Below, piece by piece: positions 24,609-32,754 of a stretch of DNA of 45,288 nt; positions within the stretch are counted from its first letter, which is position 1, and each line of letters opens with the position of its first letter. The DNA lies in contig JBEDUI010000198.1 of assembly GCA_040414495.1 (NCBI GenBank), positions 1 through 45,288 of the forward strand, written 5' to 3'. Below the pieces are notes generated by a model. That model saw only the letters and a program-made list of their open reading frames with translations. It had not been told where the DNA came from and searched no databases. The stretch comes from DATAVB01 sp040414495. GTDB lineage: Bacteria; Actinomycetota; Actinomycetes; Mycobacteriales; QHCD01. The position numbers and the translations under genes are program-made.

Positions 24609-25118
24609 ATGACTGCCGGTGAGTTGGACGGACGGTTCAGCAGTGCAGCGGCGCAGGCGTTGGACTGGGAAGCCGGCGTCGCCGTACTGCAGAACGCCCC
24701 GCTGTACTGGCTGTCCACGGTGCGTGCCGACGGCCGTCCACATGTGACCCCGTTGATGGGAGCGTGGTCGAGCGACGCGTTGTATTTCTGCACCGGTGCG
24801 GGCGAACAGAAGGCCAAGAATCTCCAGGGCAATCCACGCTGTGTCCTGACCACCGGCTCCAATTCTCTCGACGAGGGCCTCGATGTCGTGGTTGAAGGCG
24901 ACGCCGTACTCGTGACGGATAAGACCCAGCTGGACACGATCGCGCAGGCGTACGAAGAGAAGTACGGCCCGCACACCTCACCCGACGGTACGTTCGCCGA
25001 TCTGCCCGATGCTGTCCGTGGCGGCGATGTGCTGACCTACCGTGTTGCGCCGGTGACCGCTTTCGCCTTCGGCAAAGGGGAACCGTTCAGCCAGACACGA
25101 TGGCGATTCAGCGCCTGA
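24609..25118 (+). CDS. Pyridoxamine 5'-phosphate oxidase-like flavoprotein (split beta-barrel)
   Basis: A 169-residue member of the PPOX/flavin-reductase split-barrel superfamily. The opening strands YWLSTVRADGRPHVTPLMGAW, then LYFCTGAGEQKAKNLQGNPRCVLTTG, are the usual cofactor-binding core, and VVVEGDAVLVTD follows. In actinobacteria such proteins use FMN, F420 or haem; which one applies here cannot be told from sequence, and the substrate is unknown. GAGGAG precedes ATG 24609 at good spacing. A tandem-repeat array begins 8 bp after the stop. Confidence 0.85.
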   Translation: MTAGELDGRFSSAAAQALDWEAGVAVLQNAPLYWLSTVRADGRPHVTPLMGAWSSDALYFCTGAGEQKAKNLQGNPRCVLTTGSNSLDEGLDVVVEGDAVLVTDKTQLDTIAQAYEEKYGPHTSPDGTFADLPDAVRGGDVLTYRVAPVTAFAFGKGEPFSQTRWRFSA

Positions 25119-25126
25119 CCGGAATC

Positions 25127-25210
25127 GTTTCGAGTGTCCACAGTGTTTCGAGTGTCCACAGTGTTTCGGGGTCACGGTGTTTCGGGGTCACAGTATTTCG
25201 GGTGTCACAG
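25127..25210. repeat. Tandem array of five 16-18-bp units
   Basis: Units 1 and 2 (25127-25144, 25145-25162) are identical: GTTTCGAGTGTCCACAGT. Units 3 and 4 (25163-25178, 25179-25194) are GTTTCGGGGTCACGGT and GTTTCGGGGTCACAGT. Unit 5 (25195-25210) is degenerate. They run without spacers directly after the PPOX-fold gene. The alternation of two unit lengths suggests successive duplications. A CGGGTG/CACCCG mini-hairpin (25199-25219) overlaps the last unit. Confidence 0.85.
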
Positions 25211-25219
25211 GGGCACCCG

Positions 25220-25256
25220 CGGCGCCGCCGGCCGGGGGGCGGGCCCGGCGGCGCCG
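25220..25256. terminator. GC-rich hairpin after the repeat array
   Basis: CGGCGCCGCCGG (25220-25231) pairs with CCGGCGGCGCCG (25245-25256) across 13 nt. It lies between the convergent PPOX-fold and methyltransferase genes and may terminate either, although neither side has a T-run. A second small hairpin, TGGCGGT/ACCGCCA, is at 25303-25322. Confidence 0.45.
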
Positions 25257-25389
25257 GGGCGGTCCTTGGCCCACTGCTACCCAAGAAGCGTTGATCCCAG
25301 CATGGCGGTGCGTATACCGCCAGTCTGCCCAACCCGTAGGTGATGGAAGACGCCGGAACGGATAGATAACCGCGTTTACCGGTACGGAA

Positions 25390-26154
25390 TTAGGAGGCGC
25401 TTGCATGCAGCAGCAGTGTCCGCAGTCGCCCTTCGGTCAACATCGTGCGTAGCGTGTCGGATTGGTGTTGCGCCTGTGCCCAGCGCGGATCCTCGCCGTG
25501 CCGGCGTCGAATGAACGACTCGACCTCATTGGAGCGGCGCTGCCAGTCTTGCGGCGGTGGCGGCAGCGCGGTCGCATCGAGGCTCTCGTTCGAATCGAAT
25601 CCGGCGGTGTCCACCAGTCGTTGGATTTCCCTTCCGGTCGGGAAATAGTTGCCGGTCGCGCTGGGCCGGTCCTGTTCGGACAGATCCTGCTCGTAGGTCA
25701 GTACGAGTAATGCGAGTTTGCCACCCGTACGCAACACCCGGCGCAATTCGCGCAGTAGCGGTGATTTCTCCGGCGTCGTACACAGCACACCCAGGCACCA
25801 GGCCGCATCGAATATGCCATCGGCAAAAGGCAATGCGGGGGAGCGGGCGATCACGCTGGGCAGCCCGAATACGCGGCGACTGCAACCCGCGGCGGCCGGC
25901 ATCGGCTCCAGGCAGATCGGGCGAACGCCGTACCGCTGGTGCAGCCACGCCGCCGGACCGCCCATTCCGGACCCACAGTCGAGCATTCGGGTATCCGGAT
26001 CAAGGTCCAACGAGTGCGCCAGCCAACGCAGTGCGTCCGGATCGCCGCTGCCCCGGCACGCCGCGGGAACGGCGTAGTCACACCCGAGTGCGCCGATAGC
26101 CTCTTCGGTCCAGCCCGCGAGCACGTCGAACTCCGCCACCATCGCATCGGTCAT
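25390..26154 (-). CDS. SAM-dependent methyltransferase (class I)
   Basis: A 254-residue class I methyltransferase. Motif I is MLDCGSGMGGPAAW, followed by the acidic strand ICLEPMP (an E at the ribose position), motif II region PSVIARSPALPFADGIFDAAWCLGVLCTT and motif III LLRELRRVLRTGGKLALLVLTY. This is the Methyltransf_11-type core used on small molecules. The C-terminal 80 residues are variable and give no substrate hint. ATG 26154 has an in-frame ATG alternative at 26142; neither has a strong Shine-Dalgarno. Tandem-repeat arrays lie on both sides (25127-25210 and 26444-26542). Confidence 0.9.
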   Translation of the reverse strand: MTDAMVAEFDVLAGWTEEAIGALGCDYAVPAACRGSGDPDALRWLAHSLDLDPDTRMLDCGSGMGGPAAWLHQRYGVRPICLEPMPAAAGCSRRVFGLPSVIARSPALPFADGIFDAAWCLGVLCTTPEKSPLLRELRRVLRTGGKLALLVLTYEQDLSEQDRPSATGNYFPTGREIQRLVDTAGFDSNESLDATALPPPPQDWQRRSNEVESFIRRRHGEDPRWAQAQHQSDTLRTMLTEGRLRTLLLHASAS

Positions 26155-26443
26155 CGCGCACCGTCCTCGGTCCCCACGACGTCGACCTGTGGCGTGAACA
26201 TTGCCCCCGCCCGCCGACCGACACGCACAGTGTCGCGCAGCGAGCCGACCGGAGCCACTGCCCTAGTTCTGAAAAGCCGTTCATCCATGGATTTATCGGG
26301 CAATCCCGCGGAGGTCGACATCGCCATCCGAGGACTGGCAGAGCGGCACTTCCGGGAATGCGGCCAAACCCGGGATTCACCGGGGGTGATACCGGCGCGG
26401 TCGGCGGTCCGTTCGTTGGAGACTCACCCAAATATCGCCGAGG
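26155..26443. other. Part of a 432-bp intergenic region, no gene seen
   Basis: The divergent gap between the methyltransferase and the TetR gene spans 26155-26586. This first part contains a 10-bp palindrome ATCCATGGAT (26283-26292) and a 58-residue chance frame from about 26287 without a ribosome binding site or family resemblance. The rest holds the 33-bp repeats and the TetR operator described separately. Confidence 0.55.
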
Positions 26444-26542
26444 CCGGGAGGGCGTCGCTGTGAGCGAGAACCTGCTCCGGAACGGTGTCGTTGTGAATGA
26501 GAACCTGGGCCGGGAGGGTGTCGCTGTAAGCCAGAACTCACG
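26444..26542. repeat. Three tandem 33-bp repeats
   Basis: Three imperfect copies begin at 26444, 26477 and 26510. The shared core reads GGTGTCGCTGTGAGCGAGAA with small changes, and each copy starts with CCGG. Because 33 is a multiple of three, the minus strand reads as an 11-residue peptide repeat (TATPSRPRFSL-type), but that frame has no start signal or family and is probably not translated. Copy 3 ends 44 bp before the TetR start. Confidence 0.85.
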
Positions 26543-26571
26543 GCACACCGTAGCGTTGTTACCAGAACCGT

Positions 26572-26586
26572 GTTAGCGTTGCTTAC
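26572..26586 (+). promoter_or_regulatory. Probable TetR operator
   Basis: GTTAGC-GTT-GCTTAC is an inverted repeat with one mismatch ending at the base before the TetR ATG. TAGCGTTGTTAC at 26551-26562 is an almost exact direct copy. No Shine-Dalgarno is present, so the message may be leaderless and the operator would overlap the promoter or start. Autorepression is inferred. Confidence 0.55.
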
Positions 26587-27303
26587 ATGGATACGAGAAC
26601 GAGGATTCTGGAGGCAGCCGAATCGCTGCTGAACGACTCCAGCGATGGCGACATCGCCACCCGGGCCGTGTGTGATGCGGCCGGAGTGGGAGCCCCGGTT
26701 CTCTACCGCCTCTTCGGTGACAAGAATGGATTGCTGAGCGCGGTCGTCGATTACGGATTCGAGCGTTATCTGGATTCCAAGCGCGCGGCCGTACCGTCCA
26801 AGGACCCGGTCGCGGATCTGCGATCCGGTTGGGACACTCACGTCGCGTTTGCTCAGGCGCATCCGGCGGTGTATCGACTCATGTTTTCGCCAACCCTGGG
26901 CAAAACCCCGAACGCGCCGAAGGAAGCGTTCGATGTGCTGCTGCAGGTGCTCGACCGCTGTGCCGCGGCGGGACGGCTGCGCACGGAGCCGCAGATTGCC
27001 GCCGAGGCAATTATGTCGGCAAATATCGGGGTGGCGTTGAGTCTGGTCAGCCAGCCGGATATCTACGTCGATCCCAATCTGTCCACCCGGGTACGGGATG
27101 CCGTGCATTCCGTACTGCTTACCGAATCGCCGGCGCGTGGCAAAAAGCGCGCCGGCAACCCCGATCTGGGCACGGCCGCGGCGCAACTTGCCGCGCTGGT
27201 ACGGGGTTCGCGCGCCACCGCCCTCACCGGCGCCGAAACCGCTCTACTGTTGCAGTGGCTCAGCCTGCTGGCCACCGGAGGCGATAGGCCGCCGCGCGGC
27301 TGA
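26587..27303 (+). CDS. TetR/AcrR-family transcriptional regulator
   Basis: A 238-residue regulator. The N-terminal HTH covers about residues 1-48: RTRILEAAESLL, then DIATRAVCDAAGVGAPVLYRLFGDKNGLL, the standard TetR pattern ending in the Y-x-F/L-F-x-x-K motif. The C-terminal ligand-binding domain includes AHPAVYRLMFSP. It precedes two SDR genes on the same strand, 117 bp from the first, and most likely controls them, with the operator at 26572-26586 for its own gene. Confidence 0.93.
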   Translation: MDTRTRILEAAESLLNDSSDGDIATRAVCDAAGVGAPVLYRLFGDKNGLLSAVVDYGFERYLDSKRAAVPSKDPVADLRSGWDTHVAFAQAHPAVYRLMFSPTLGKTPNAPKEAFDVLLQVLDRCAAAGRLRTEPQIAAEAIMSANIGVALSLVSQPDIYVDPNLSTRVRDAVHSVLLTESPARGKKRAGNPDLGTAAAQLAALVRGSRATALTGAETALLLQWLSLLATGGDRPPRG

Positions 27304-27420
27304 GCAACGTATATCTGGAAAACAACTGAACCACGCGGGCCTCGTCCGCCGATGGCTGCTGCCTGAAAAGCCCGAACCTCTAACGATCCCCGCGAAATTC
27401 GTACGAAGAAAGGACGCACC

Positions 27421-28176
27421 ATGTCTACTGACTCTTCCGCCGCTGAAAACCCCCGTATTGCGATTGTCACCGGCGGCTCCGGCGGTATCGGGCGGACCAC
27501 GGTGGAACGCCTGGCCGCCGACGGAATGAGCGTCGTGGTCAGTTACGCCGGAAATCCGGCCCGGGCCAAGGAAGCGGTCGACGCGGTGCTGGCGGCCGGT
27601 GGCACCGCGACCGCTATTCAGGCCGACGTGGCCGATGAAGGCGATGTCAAGGCGTTGTTCGACCAGACCGAACAGCTCTATGGCGGCGTCGACGTCGTGG
27701 TGAATACGGCCGGAATCATGCACGTCAAACCACTGGCCGAATTGGATCTCATCTCCGACATTGACGCGATGATCCGTACCAATATCCGCGGCACGTTCGT
27801 GGTGAACAAAGAGGCCGCGGCGCGGATTCGCGGCGGTGGCGCGATCATCAACTTCTCCTCCTCAGTGGTGAAGCTCGCATTTCCCGGCTATACGGGCTAT
27901 GCCGCCACCAAGGGCGCGGTCGATGCAATCACGCTGATCCTGGCCCGGGAATTGCGTGGCCGCGATGTCACGGTCAACGCGGTGGCGCCCGGACCGACCG
28001 CCACGCCGCTGTTCCTGGAGGGCAAGAGCGACGAGCAGGTCGACGAACTCCGCCGGATGGCCCCGCTGGAGCGGCTCGGCCAGCCCGACGATATCGCCGA
28101 GGTCGTGTCGTTCCTGGCCGGGCCGGCCCGCTGGGTCAGCGGCCAGATCCTCTACGCCAACGGCGGAATCATTTAA
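27421..28176 (+). CDS. Classical SDR oxidoreductase
   Basis: A 251-residue classical short-chain dehydrogenase. Motifs in order: TGGSGGIG (cofactor-binding TGxxxGxG), the alanine/asparagine element NTAGIM, the catalytic serine in NFSSS, and YAATK (Y-x3-K). The PG motif APGPTATPLF and the C-terminal GQILYANGG are typical of 3-ketoacyl-ACP-reductase-like enzymes. The segment after strand 2 has no acidic residue at the usual NAD site (VVSYAGNPARAKE), which favours NADPH. AGAAAGGA precedes ATG 27421. The substrate is unknown. It is followed 27 bp later by a second SDR. Confidence 0.93.
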   Translation: MSTDSSAAENPRIAIVTGGSGGIGRTTVERLAADGMSVVVSYAGNPARAKEAVDAVLAAGGTATAIQADVADEGDVKALFDQTEQLYGGVDVVVNTAGIMHVKPLAELDLISDIDAMIRTNIRGTFVVNKEAAARIRGGGAIINFSSSVVKLAFPGYTGYAATKGAVDAITLILARELRGRDVTVNAVAPGPTATPLFLEGKSDEQVDELRRMAPLERLGQPDDIAEVVSFLAGPARWVSGQILYANGGII

Positions 28177-28203
28177 AACCGCACCACAGAAAAGGAACCA
28201 ACC

Positions 28204-29100
28204 ATGTCCAAAACCATCGTGGTGACCGGCGCTTCAAGCGGATTCGGCGCAATGACGGTACGGGCGCTGGCCGAGGCCGGGCACACCGTTTACGCCGGAA
28301 TGCGCGACACCGCGGGTCATAACGCCACGGCCGTGACCGACCTGAGCGAATACGCCAGCGGCCACAATGTGGACCTGCGCCCGGTCGATATGGATGTCAG
28401 CGATCAGGAGTCGGTGGACCAGGCGATCGCGAAGGTCCTCTCGGACCAGGGTCATATTGACGTGGTCGTACACAACGCCGGCCACATGGTGTTGGGGCCC
28501 TCGGAGTCGTTCACCGTCGAGCAAATCGCCTCGGTCTACGACACGAACGTTCTCTCGACCCAGCGGGTCAATCGGGCCGTGCTGCCGCACATGCGCGCGC
28601 GGGGAGAGGGCCTGCTGGTCTGGATCGGATCGAGCAGCAGCCGTGGCGGCACCCCGCCGTACCTGGGTCCGTACTTCGCGGCCAAGGCGGCCGAGGACGC
28701 GCTGGCGGTGACGTATGCGGCCGAGCTGACCCGATTCGGTATCGACACCACGATCATGATCCCCGGCTCATTCACCAGCGGCACCGAGCATTTCGCTCAC
28801 GCCGGGCACGGCGGCGACACGGCCGTCGCGGAGGAGTACGAGACGCAGTACGCCGGCCTGATGGATCAGGTCAGTGAGCGGCTGGCGCAGTTGGCCCCGC
28901 CGGACGCCGATCCAAGCGAGGTGGCGCGCGCGGTGGTCCGGGTCGTTGATACCCCGACCGGGCAGCGGCCGTTCCGGGTGCACATCGATCCGGCCAACGA
29001 CGGCGCGGAGACGGTCAACGCGGTGGGCGACCGGATTCGCCGCGAGTTCTACCACCGGATCGGCCTGGAGGACCTGCTGACCCCGACCGTAAAGGTCTAA
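28204..29100 (+). CDS. SDR oxidoreductase
   Basis: A 298-residue short-chain dehydrogenase, second in the TetR-SDR-SDR unit. The cofactor motif is TGASSGFG, followed by VVHNAGHM (NAG), catalytic serine region WIGSSSSRG and YFAAK (Y-x3-K) in PYFAAKAAED. It has a longer C-terminus than the first SDR, with a helix-rich end from about residue 230 (PDADPSEVARAVVRVVDTPTGQRPFRVHID). AAAGGA lies about 8 nt before ATG 28204. The transcript is closed by the strong terminator at 29112-29151. The two SDRs are distinct in sequence and may catalyse successive steps. Confidence 0.93.
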   Translation: MSKTIVVTGASSGFGAMTVRALAEAGHTVYAGMRDTAGHNATAVTDLSEYASGHNVDLRPVDMDVSDQESVDQAIAKVLSDQGHIDVVVHNAGHMVLGPSESFTVEQIASVYDTNVLSTQRVNRAVLPHMRARGEGLLVWIGSSSSRGGTPPYLGPYFAAKAAEDALAVTYAAELTRFGIDTTIMIPGSFTSGTEHFAHAGHGGDTAVAEEYETQYAGLMDQVSERLAQLAPPDADPSEVARAVVRVVDTPTGQRPFRVHIDPANDGAETVNAVGDRIRREFYHRIGLEDLLTPTVKV

Positions 29101-29111
29101 TAGACAAAAAC

Positions 29112-29151
29112 CAGGGGCGCTGGACCGGATATGGTCCAACGCCCCTGTTTT
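29112..29151 (+). terminator. Rho-independent terminator of the SDR operon
   Basis: A 15-bp stem with one mismatch joins 29112-29126 to 29133-29147 across a 6-nt loop, GGATAT. TTTTA follows, and AAAAACC precedes, so it could also work for the protease gene that converges from the other side. Confidence 0.9.
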
Positions 29152-29327
29152 AGATGCCGGAGATGGGGGCCTGCCCTGCGGATCTTCGGCGGCGCGGATC
29201 GGCGCCCAGACGACGACTGACTGCGTTGTCGTCGTCGCCGGTAGAACACCGCTACCGGCTCCTCCTCCGCCTTGTCATTCGCCGTCTGGATCACCGCTCG
29301 CATCCACCAAGATCCACAGGACAGACC

Positions 29328-31049
29328 CTATGCCGGCGGGCCGGATCCGAGCTCGACCGTCCCGGTGTGGGACTGGCCGTTCGTGTCGACCCAACTGATC
29401 TTCATCTTGTCGCCCGGGTGGTGGCCGACGAGCTGCTTGCTCAGGTCGGTCGGGGAATTGACGGCGTGCCCGCCGAACGAGGTGATGACATCACCCTGGG
29501 CCAGGCCGGCCTTCGCGGCCGCCCCACCGTTCACCACACCCTGAACCGTGGCACCGGAAACGTTGCCGTTCTGGGGGAGCTGGTTTCCGAATCCGCCATT
29601 ACCGCCGCCGAATCCGCCGTTCTGTCCACTGTTGTCACTTGAGGACGAGGTGGTGACACCGAGAAATGCGGTCTCTCCAACGTGGATGGTCGTAGTGCCC
29701 TGATTGTTCTCGATTTTCTTGGCGATCGACATCGCCTGGTTGATCGGAATCGCGTAGCCCTGACCGCCCGAGCCCTGGAACGAGAACTGGTCGGAGGCGG
29801 CGGTGTCGACGCCAATGACCTTGCCCGAGCTGTCGACCAACGAGCCGCCGGAGTCACCGGACTGCACGTCGGCGTTGACCTGGATCAGGCCGGAGAGCTG
29901 CTCGCTGTTGCCGTCCAGCGAATCGCTCGCGGTGATGGACTGGTTCAACGCGGTGATCGAACCGCCGGCGCTGGTCGGCGTACCGCCCGTGCCACCGGCA
30001 TTTCCGATCGCCACCACCGACTGGCCGACCGAAAGCTTGGACGAGTCGCCCAGTTTCGCGGTCTTCAGGCCGGAGGCGTTCTTCAATTGCAGTACAGCCA
30101 AATCGTGCGTGCTGTCGTATCCGACAACCTTCGCCGTGTACGTCTGACCGTTGCCCACATCGGTCACGCTGATCGAGGTGGCACCGTCGATAACGTGGTT
30201 ATTGGTGAGAATTTCACCGTTCGATGTCAGCACGATGCCGGTTCCGGCGCCCTGCGCATTCTGGAATCCGAACGTCACGTTGATGTCGGCCAGCGCCGGA
30301 TTGACCTTGGCCGCGATCGACGAGACGTCGGACGGGCCGCCGCTGCCTTCGCTGGGCGTGTTGTTGCCGCTATTTCCGTTCGGGAATCCGTTCCCGCCAT
30401 TCCCGGGGAATTGGCCGTTGCCATTTCCGTTGTTGCCGTTTCCGTTGTTGCCATTCCCGAACGGCGGGCCGTCGAATTCGCCGCCACCGGAGTTGCCCTG
30501 GTTGTTGGGCTGACTCGATGCGGCGTTATTTGAGGCCCCCGAATGCCACAGGCCGTGTCCGATACCGACACCGCCGGCTGCCCCGGCCACGACCAGCGCG
30601 GCACCCAGCGCGACCGGCAGGGCGCGATGCCGCTTGCGTGGCGGCGTCCAGCCCGAACCCCAGCCGCCTCCGGTCGGAGGCATCCAACCGGGCGGTGGCG
30701 TCGAGCCCGGAGGCGTGGCACCGGGTGGCGTTGCTCCCGGCTGGGGCGCGCCAGCCTGTGGCGTCCAGCGGTACTGGCCGGCTGCCGGGTCCTGCCCGGA
30801 CGGGTAGTATCCGCCGCCGCTCTCCGAGCCGTACGGGTTCGGTGATTCGTATGGGTGCGCGGGGTCTGTCTCGTACGGGTGTGGTGTGTCCGGGCCGCCC
30901 GGAGCCTCTGACCCTGCGCCGTGCGGGGTTTCCGCCGCGGCGTCGTGCGCGGATTCTGGGCCCGGCTGCGACGGTGTTCCGCCAGCCGTGGGTGGTGTCG
31001 GCTCGGACTGGTCGCCCGAAGCGTTGAATCCTTCGCGCGGGTTCGTCAT
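29328..31049 (-). CDS. HtrA/PepD-like membrane serine protease with PDZ domain
   Basis: A 573-residue envelope protease. Residues 1-140 are a Pro/Gly/Ser-rich cytoplasmic region, 143-167 a single transmembrane segment, and 175-240 a linker with asparagine-glycine repeats. The trypsin-like domain follows with H285 (TNNHVIDG), D316 (STHDLAVL) and S400 (QSGDSGGSL). A PDZ domain fills about 455-570 (FLGV...GATVQGVVNGGAAAKAGLAQGDVITSFGGH...). Such proteins degrade or chaperone misfolded exported proteins. GGGAGG lies 6 nt before ATG 31049. A two-copy TTCTCA/TTCACA direct repeat with 11-bp period lies about 50 bp upstream, similar to boxes used by MprA-type regulators. Confidence 0.95.
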   Translation of the reverse strand: MTNPREGFNASGDQSEPTPPTAGGTPSQPGPESAHDAAAETPHGAGSEAPGGPDTPHPYETDPAHPYESPNPYGSESGGGYYPSGQDPAAGQYRWTPQAGAPQPGATPPGATPPGSTPPPGWMPPTGGGWGSGWTPPRKRHRALPVALGAALVVAGAAGGVGIGHGLWHSGASNNAASSQPNNQGNSGGGEFDGPPFGNGNNGNGNNGNGNGQFPGNGGNGFPNGNSGNNTPSEGSGGPSDVSSIAAKVNPALADINVTFGFQNAQGAGTGIVLTSNGEILTNNHVIDGATSISVTDVGNGQTYTAKVVGYDSTHDLAVLQLKNASGLKTAKLGDSSKLSVGQSVVAIGNAGGTGGTPTSAGGSITALNQSITASDSLDGNSEQLSGLIQVNADVQSGDSGGSLVDSSGKVIGVDTAASDQFSFQGSGGQGYAIPINQAMSIAKKIENNQGTTTIHVGETAFLGVTTSSSSDNSGQNGGFGGGNGGFGNQLPQNGNVSGATVQGVVNGGAAAKAGLAQGDVITSFGGHAVNSPTDLSKQLVGHHPGDKMKISWVDTNGQSHTGTVELGSGPPA

Positions 31050-31099
31050 CGTTCCTCCCGACCGTCAACTACTTCCATAAACAGTCAAGGCCCGCAGGC

Positions 31100-31116
31100 T
31101 GTGAATACGTTGAGAA
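31100..31116 (-). promoter_or_regulatory. Candidate MprA/OmpR-type direct repeat upstream of the htrA-like gene
   Basis: On the plus strand TGTGAA (31100-31105) and TGAGAA (31111-31116) are 11 bp apart; on the gene's strand they read TTCTCA-N5-TTCACA. The position and period resemble sites of envelope-stress response regulators that control htrA/pepD homologues in related bacteria. Binding is inferred. Confidence 0.4.
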
Positions 31117-31211
31117 CGGCCTGAAAAGCTGCCGACACTCCACATGGAGAATTGGGTCGGTTATTGGCAGGAGCGAATTGCCCGGTTATTCCACTTCTGG
31201 ACCTCGCCCGC

Positions 31212-31646
31212 TCAGGCCTCGGCCAGTTTGGCGAAGCGACCCAGTGCCATGGCAAAGAACGGTTCGCTGGCGCGGCTGGCCAGCCACTGGATCGGACCGA
31301 CCTCCAACACCGCCGGCACCCGCAGATCCTCGGTCCAGGTGACCACCGAGCGCTCGGTCCCGACCGGTTCGACGGTGAAGACCACCTCGCCGCGTATCAG
31401 CCGGCCGATGTGCCGGGTGACGTACCGTCGCGGCGGCTCCCAGGCCACGATCTGCATGCTGTCGGTGAACGCCAGCGGCCCCACGCCGGTCACCGCGCGC
31501 AGCCGGGTTCCCACCCCGGCCGGCGGGTCGGTGTCGATATAGACGTTGGTGGCCGGCACCCACTCGTGATGTCGTTCCCAGTCGACGAGCAGGGCCCAGG
31601 TCTGGGGCGCGTTGCGCGCTATCTCGCGGCGGTTGGTAAGTCGCAT
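31212..31646 (-). CDS. SRPBCC family protein (polyketide cyclase/dehydrase-like)
   Basis: A 144-residue START/SRPBCC-fold protein: an N-terminal strand-helix unit (NRREIARNAPQTWALLVDWERHHEWVP), a run of beta strands (GTRLRAVTGVGPLAFTDSMQIVAWEPPRRYVTRHIG), and the long C-terminal helix (RASEPFFAMALGRFAKLAEA). Such proteins bind hydrophobic ligands; the ligand here is unknown. The gene runs on the minus strand, 26 bp downstream of the YeiH-type transporter, and may be transcribed with it. Confidence 0.82.
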   Translation of the reverse strand: MRLTNRREIARNAPQTWALLVDWERHHEWVPATNVYIDTDPPAGVGTRLRAVTGVGPLAFTDSMQIVAWEPPRRYVTRHIGRLIRGEVVFTVEPVGTERSVVTWTEDLRVPAVLEVGPIQWLASRASEPFFAMALGRFAKLAEA

Positions 31647-31672
31647 GATCCCAGTGTGCGCGCGTCACGGAT

Positions 31673-32743
31673 TTACAGCGTGCCGGTCGCGGCCTGCAGC
31701 GCCAGGCTGCTCACCGCCACCAACACCCACAGGAGGGCGCCGAGCAGCAACGGCCGTGCTCCGGCCTGGCGCAGCTTCGCCGGTTCGAGCGACAACCCGA
31801 TGCCCGACAGCGCGACCGCGATGAGGAATACACCGGCATCGCCCAGCCCGGCATGCCACGAGGGCGGAATGAGCCCGGCCGTCTCGATTGCGCTGGCCAC
31901 GAGAAATCCGACCAGAAACAACGGAATCATCCGGCGCCACGGCAATGTCCGTTGCTGCCGAGAACGCCGGACCGACAGTCCAATGCAGACCGGGATAATC
32001 ATCAGGCTTCGGGTCAGTTTTACGACGACGCCGTACGCGCCCGCGGCCGGTCCGTACGCATAGGCGGCGGCGACCACCGATGAGGTGTCGTTGATCGCCG
32101 TGCCGGCCCACAATCCGAACGAATGCTGGCTGAGCCCGATCAGATGCCCGAGTACGGGAAACAGCAGCACCGCAGCGATATTGAACGTAAATATCGTGCC
32201 CATCGCGTAGGCGACATCGACCTCAGTGACGTCGATAACGGCGCTGACCGCGGCGATCGCCGATGCCCCGCAGATTGCCGTACCAACACCGAGCAGCGTC
32301 CGTACTCCGCCGGGAATGCGCAGCAACCGACCGAGCACGAACGCCCCGCCCAGTGCCACCAGAAGCGTGCCGAGCATGACCGGCAGCGACGCGGCGCCGG
32401 CCCGTACCACCGCCGGCAGCGAGAGCCCGAAGCCCAGCACCACGATCGCCATCTGCAACACCTGCCGGCTGGCGATCGTCAGTCCCGGCCGCAGTTTTGC
32501 GCCGGGTTTGATCACGGCCGCGACGAGAATGCCGAGCACGATGCCGAAAACCGGCCCGCCGATGATCGGCACCAGCCGCCCCAACAGCGTCGCCGCTGCG
32601 CCGACCAGGACGGCCAGAGCCAAGCCGGGCAGCGGCGCCGGCGCCTCCGCGGGTTGATATCGCGCCCAGGTTCGTTCGGTCACGGTATTCACGCTCGCGC
32701 GCGCCGACGGGTCCAGGTAGACCCCGATTTCGCATGGCGTCAT
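31673..32743 (-). CDS. YeiH family putative sulfate exporter
   Basis: A 356-residue membrane protein with about 10-11 transmembrane segments, of the YeiH/Cons_hypoth698 family. Family landmarks are GGPVFGIVLGILV, GLSLPAVV, CGASAIAAVSAVI and GTAINDTSSVVAAAYAYG. Members are predicted sulfate or sulfonate exporters; the activity is not firmly established. The frame from ATG 32743 leaves only 11 bp to the divergent LysR ATG. GTG at 32692 or 32683 (339 or 336 residues) would fit family length and leave room for a promoter. The divergent LysR is the usual partner of YeiH genes. Confidence 0.87.
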   Translation of the reverse strand: MTPCEIGVYLDPSARASVNTVTERTWARYQPAEAPAPLPGLALAVLVGAAATLLGRLVPIIGGPVFGIVLGILVAAVIKPGAKLRPGLTIASRQVLQMAIVVLGFGLSLPAVVRAGAASLPVMLGTLLVALGGAFVLGRLLRIPGGVRTLLGVGTAICGASAIAAVSAVIDVTEVDVAYAMGTIFTFNIAAVLLFPVLGHLIGLSQHSFGLWAGTAINDTSSVVAAAYAYGPAAGAYGVVVKLTRSLMIIPVCIGLSVRRSRQQRTLPWRRMIPLFLVGFLVASAIETAGLIPPSWHAGLGDAGVFLIAVALSGIGLSLEPAKLRQAGARPLLLGALLWVLVAVSSLALQAATGTL

Positions 32744-32754
32744 AAGTTGTGCTC

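Noticed and set aside
25127..26542. CRISPR array suggested by the tandem repeats
   Set aside because: The units adjoin each other without unique spacers and no cas genes are present.
26078..26548. Minus-strand protein with 11-residue TATPSRPRFSL-type repeats
   Set aside because: The peptide repeat is only a translation of the 33-bp DNA repeats, and the frame then runs into the methyltransferase gene in the wrong frame.
26587..29100. TetR plus two SDRs read as part of a biosynthetic gene cluster
   Set aside because: No core synthase, P450 or tailoring set is nearby; it is a simple three-gene regulated unit.
29097..29303. 68-residue minus-strand frame between the SDR operon and the protease
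   Set aside because: Its end is formed by the terminator stem at 29112-29151, it has no Shine-Dalgarno sequence and is Arg-rich low-complexity.
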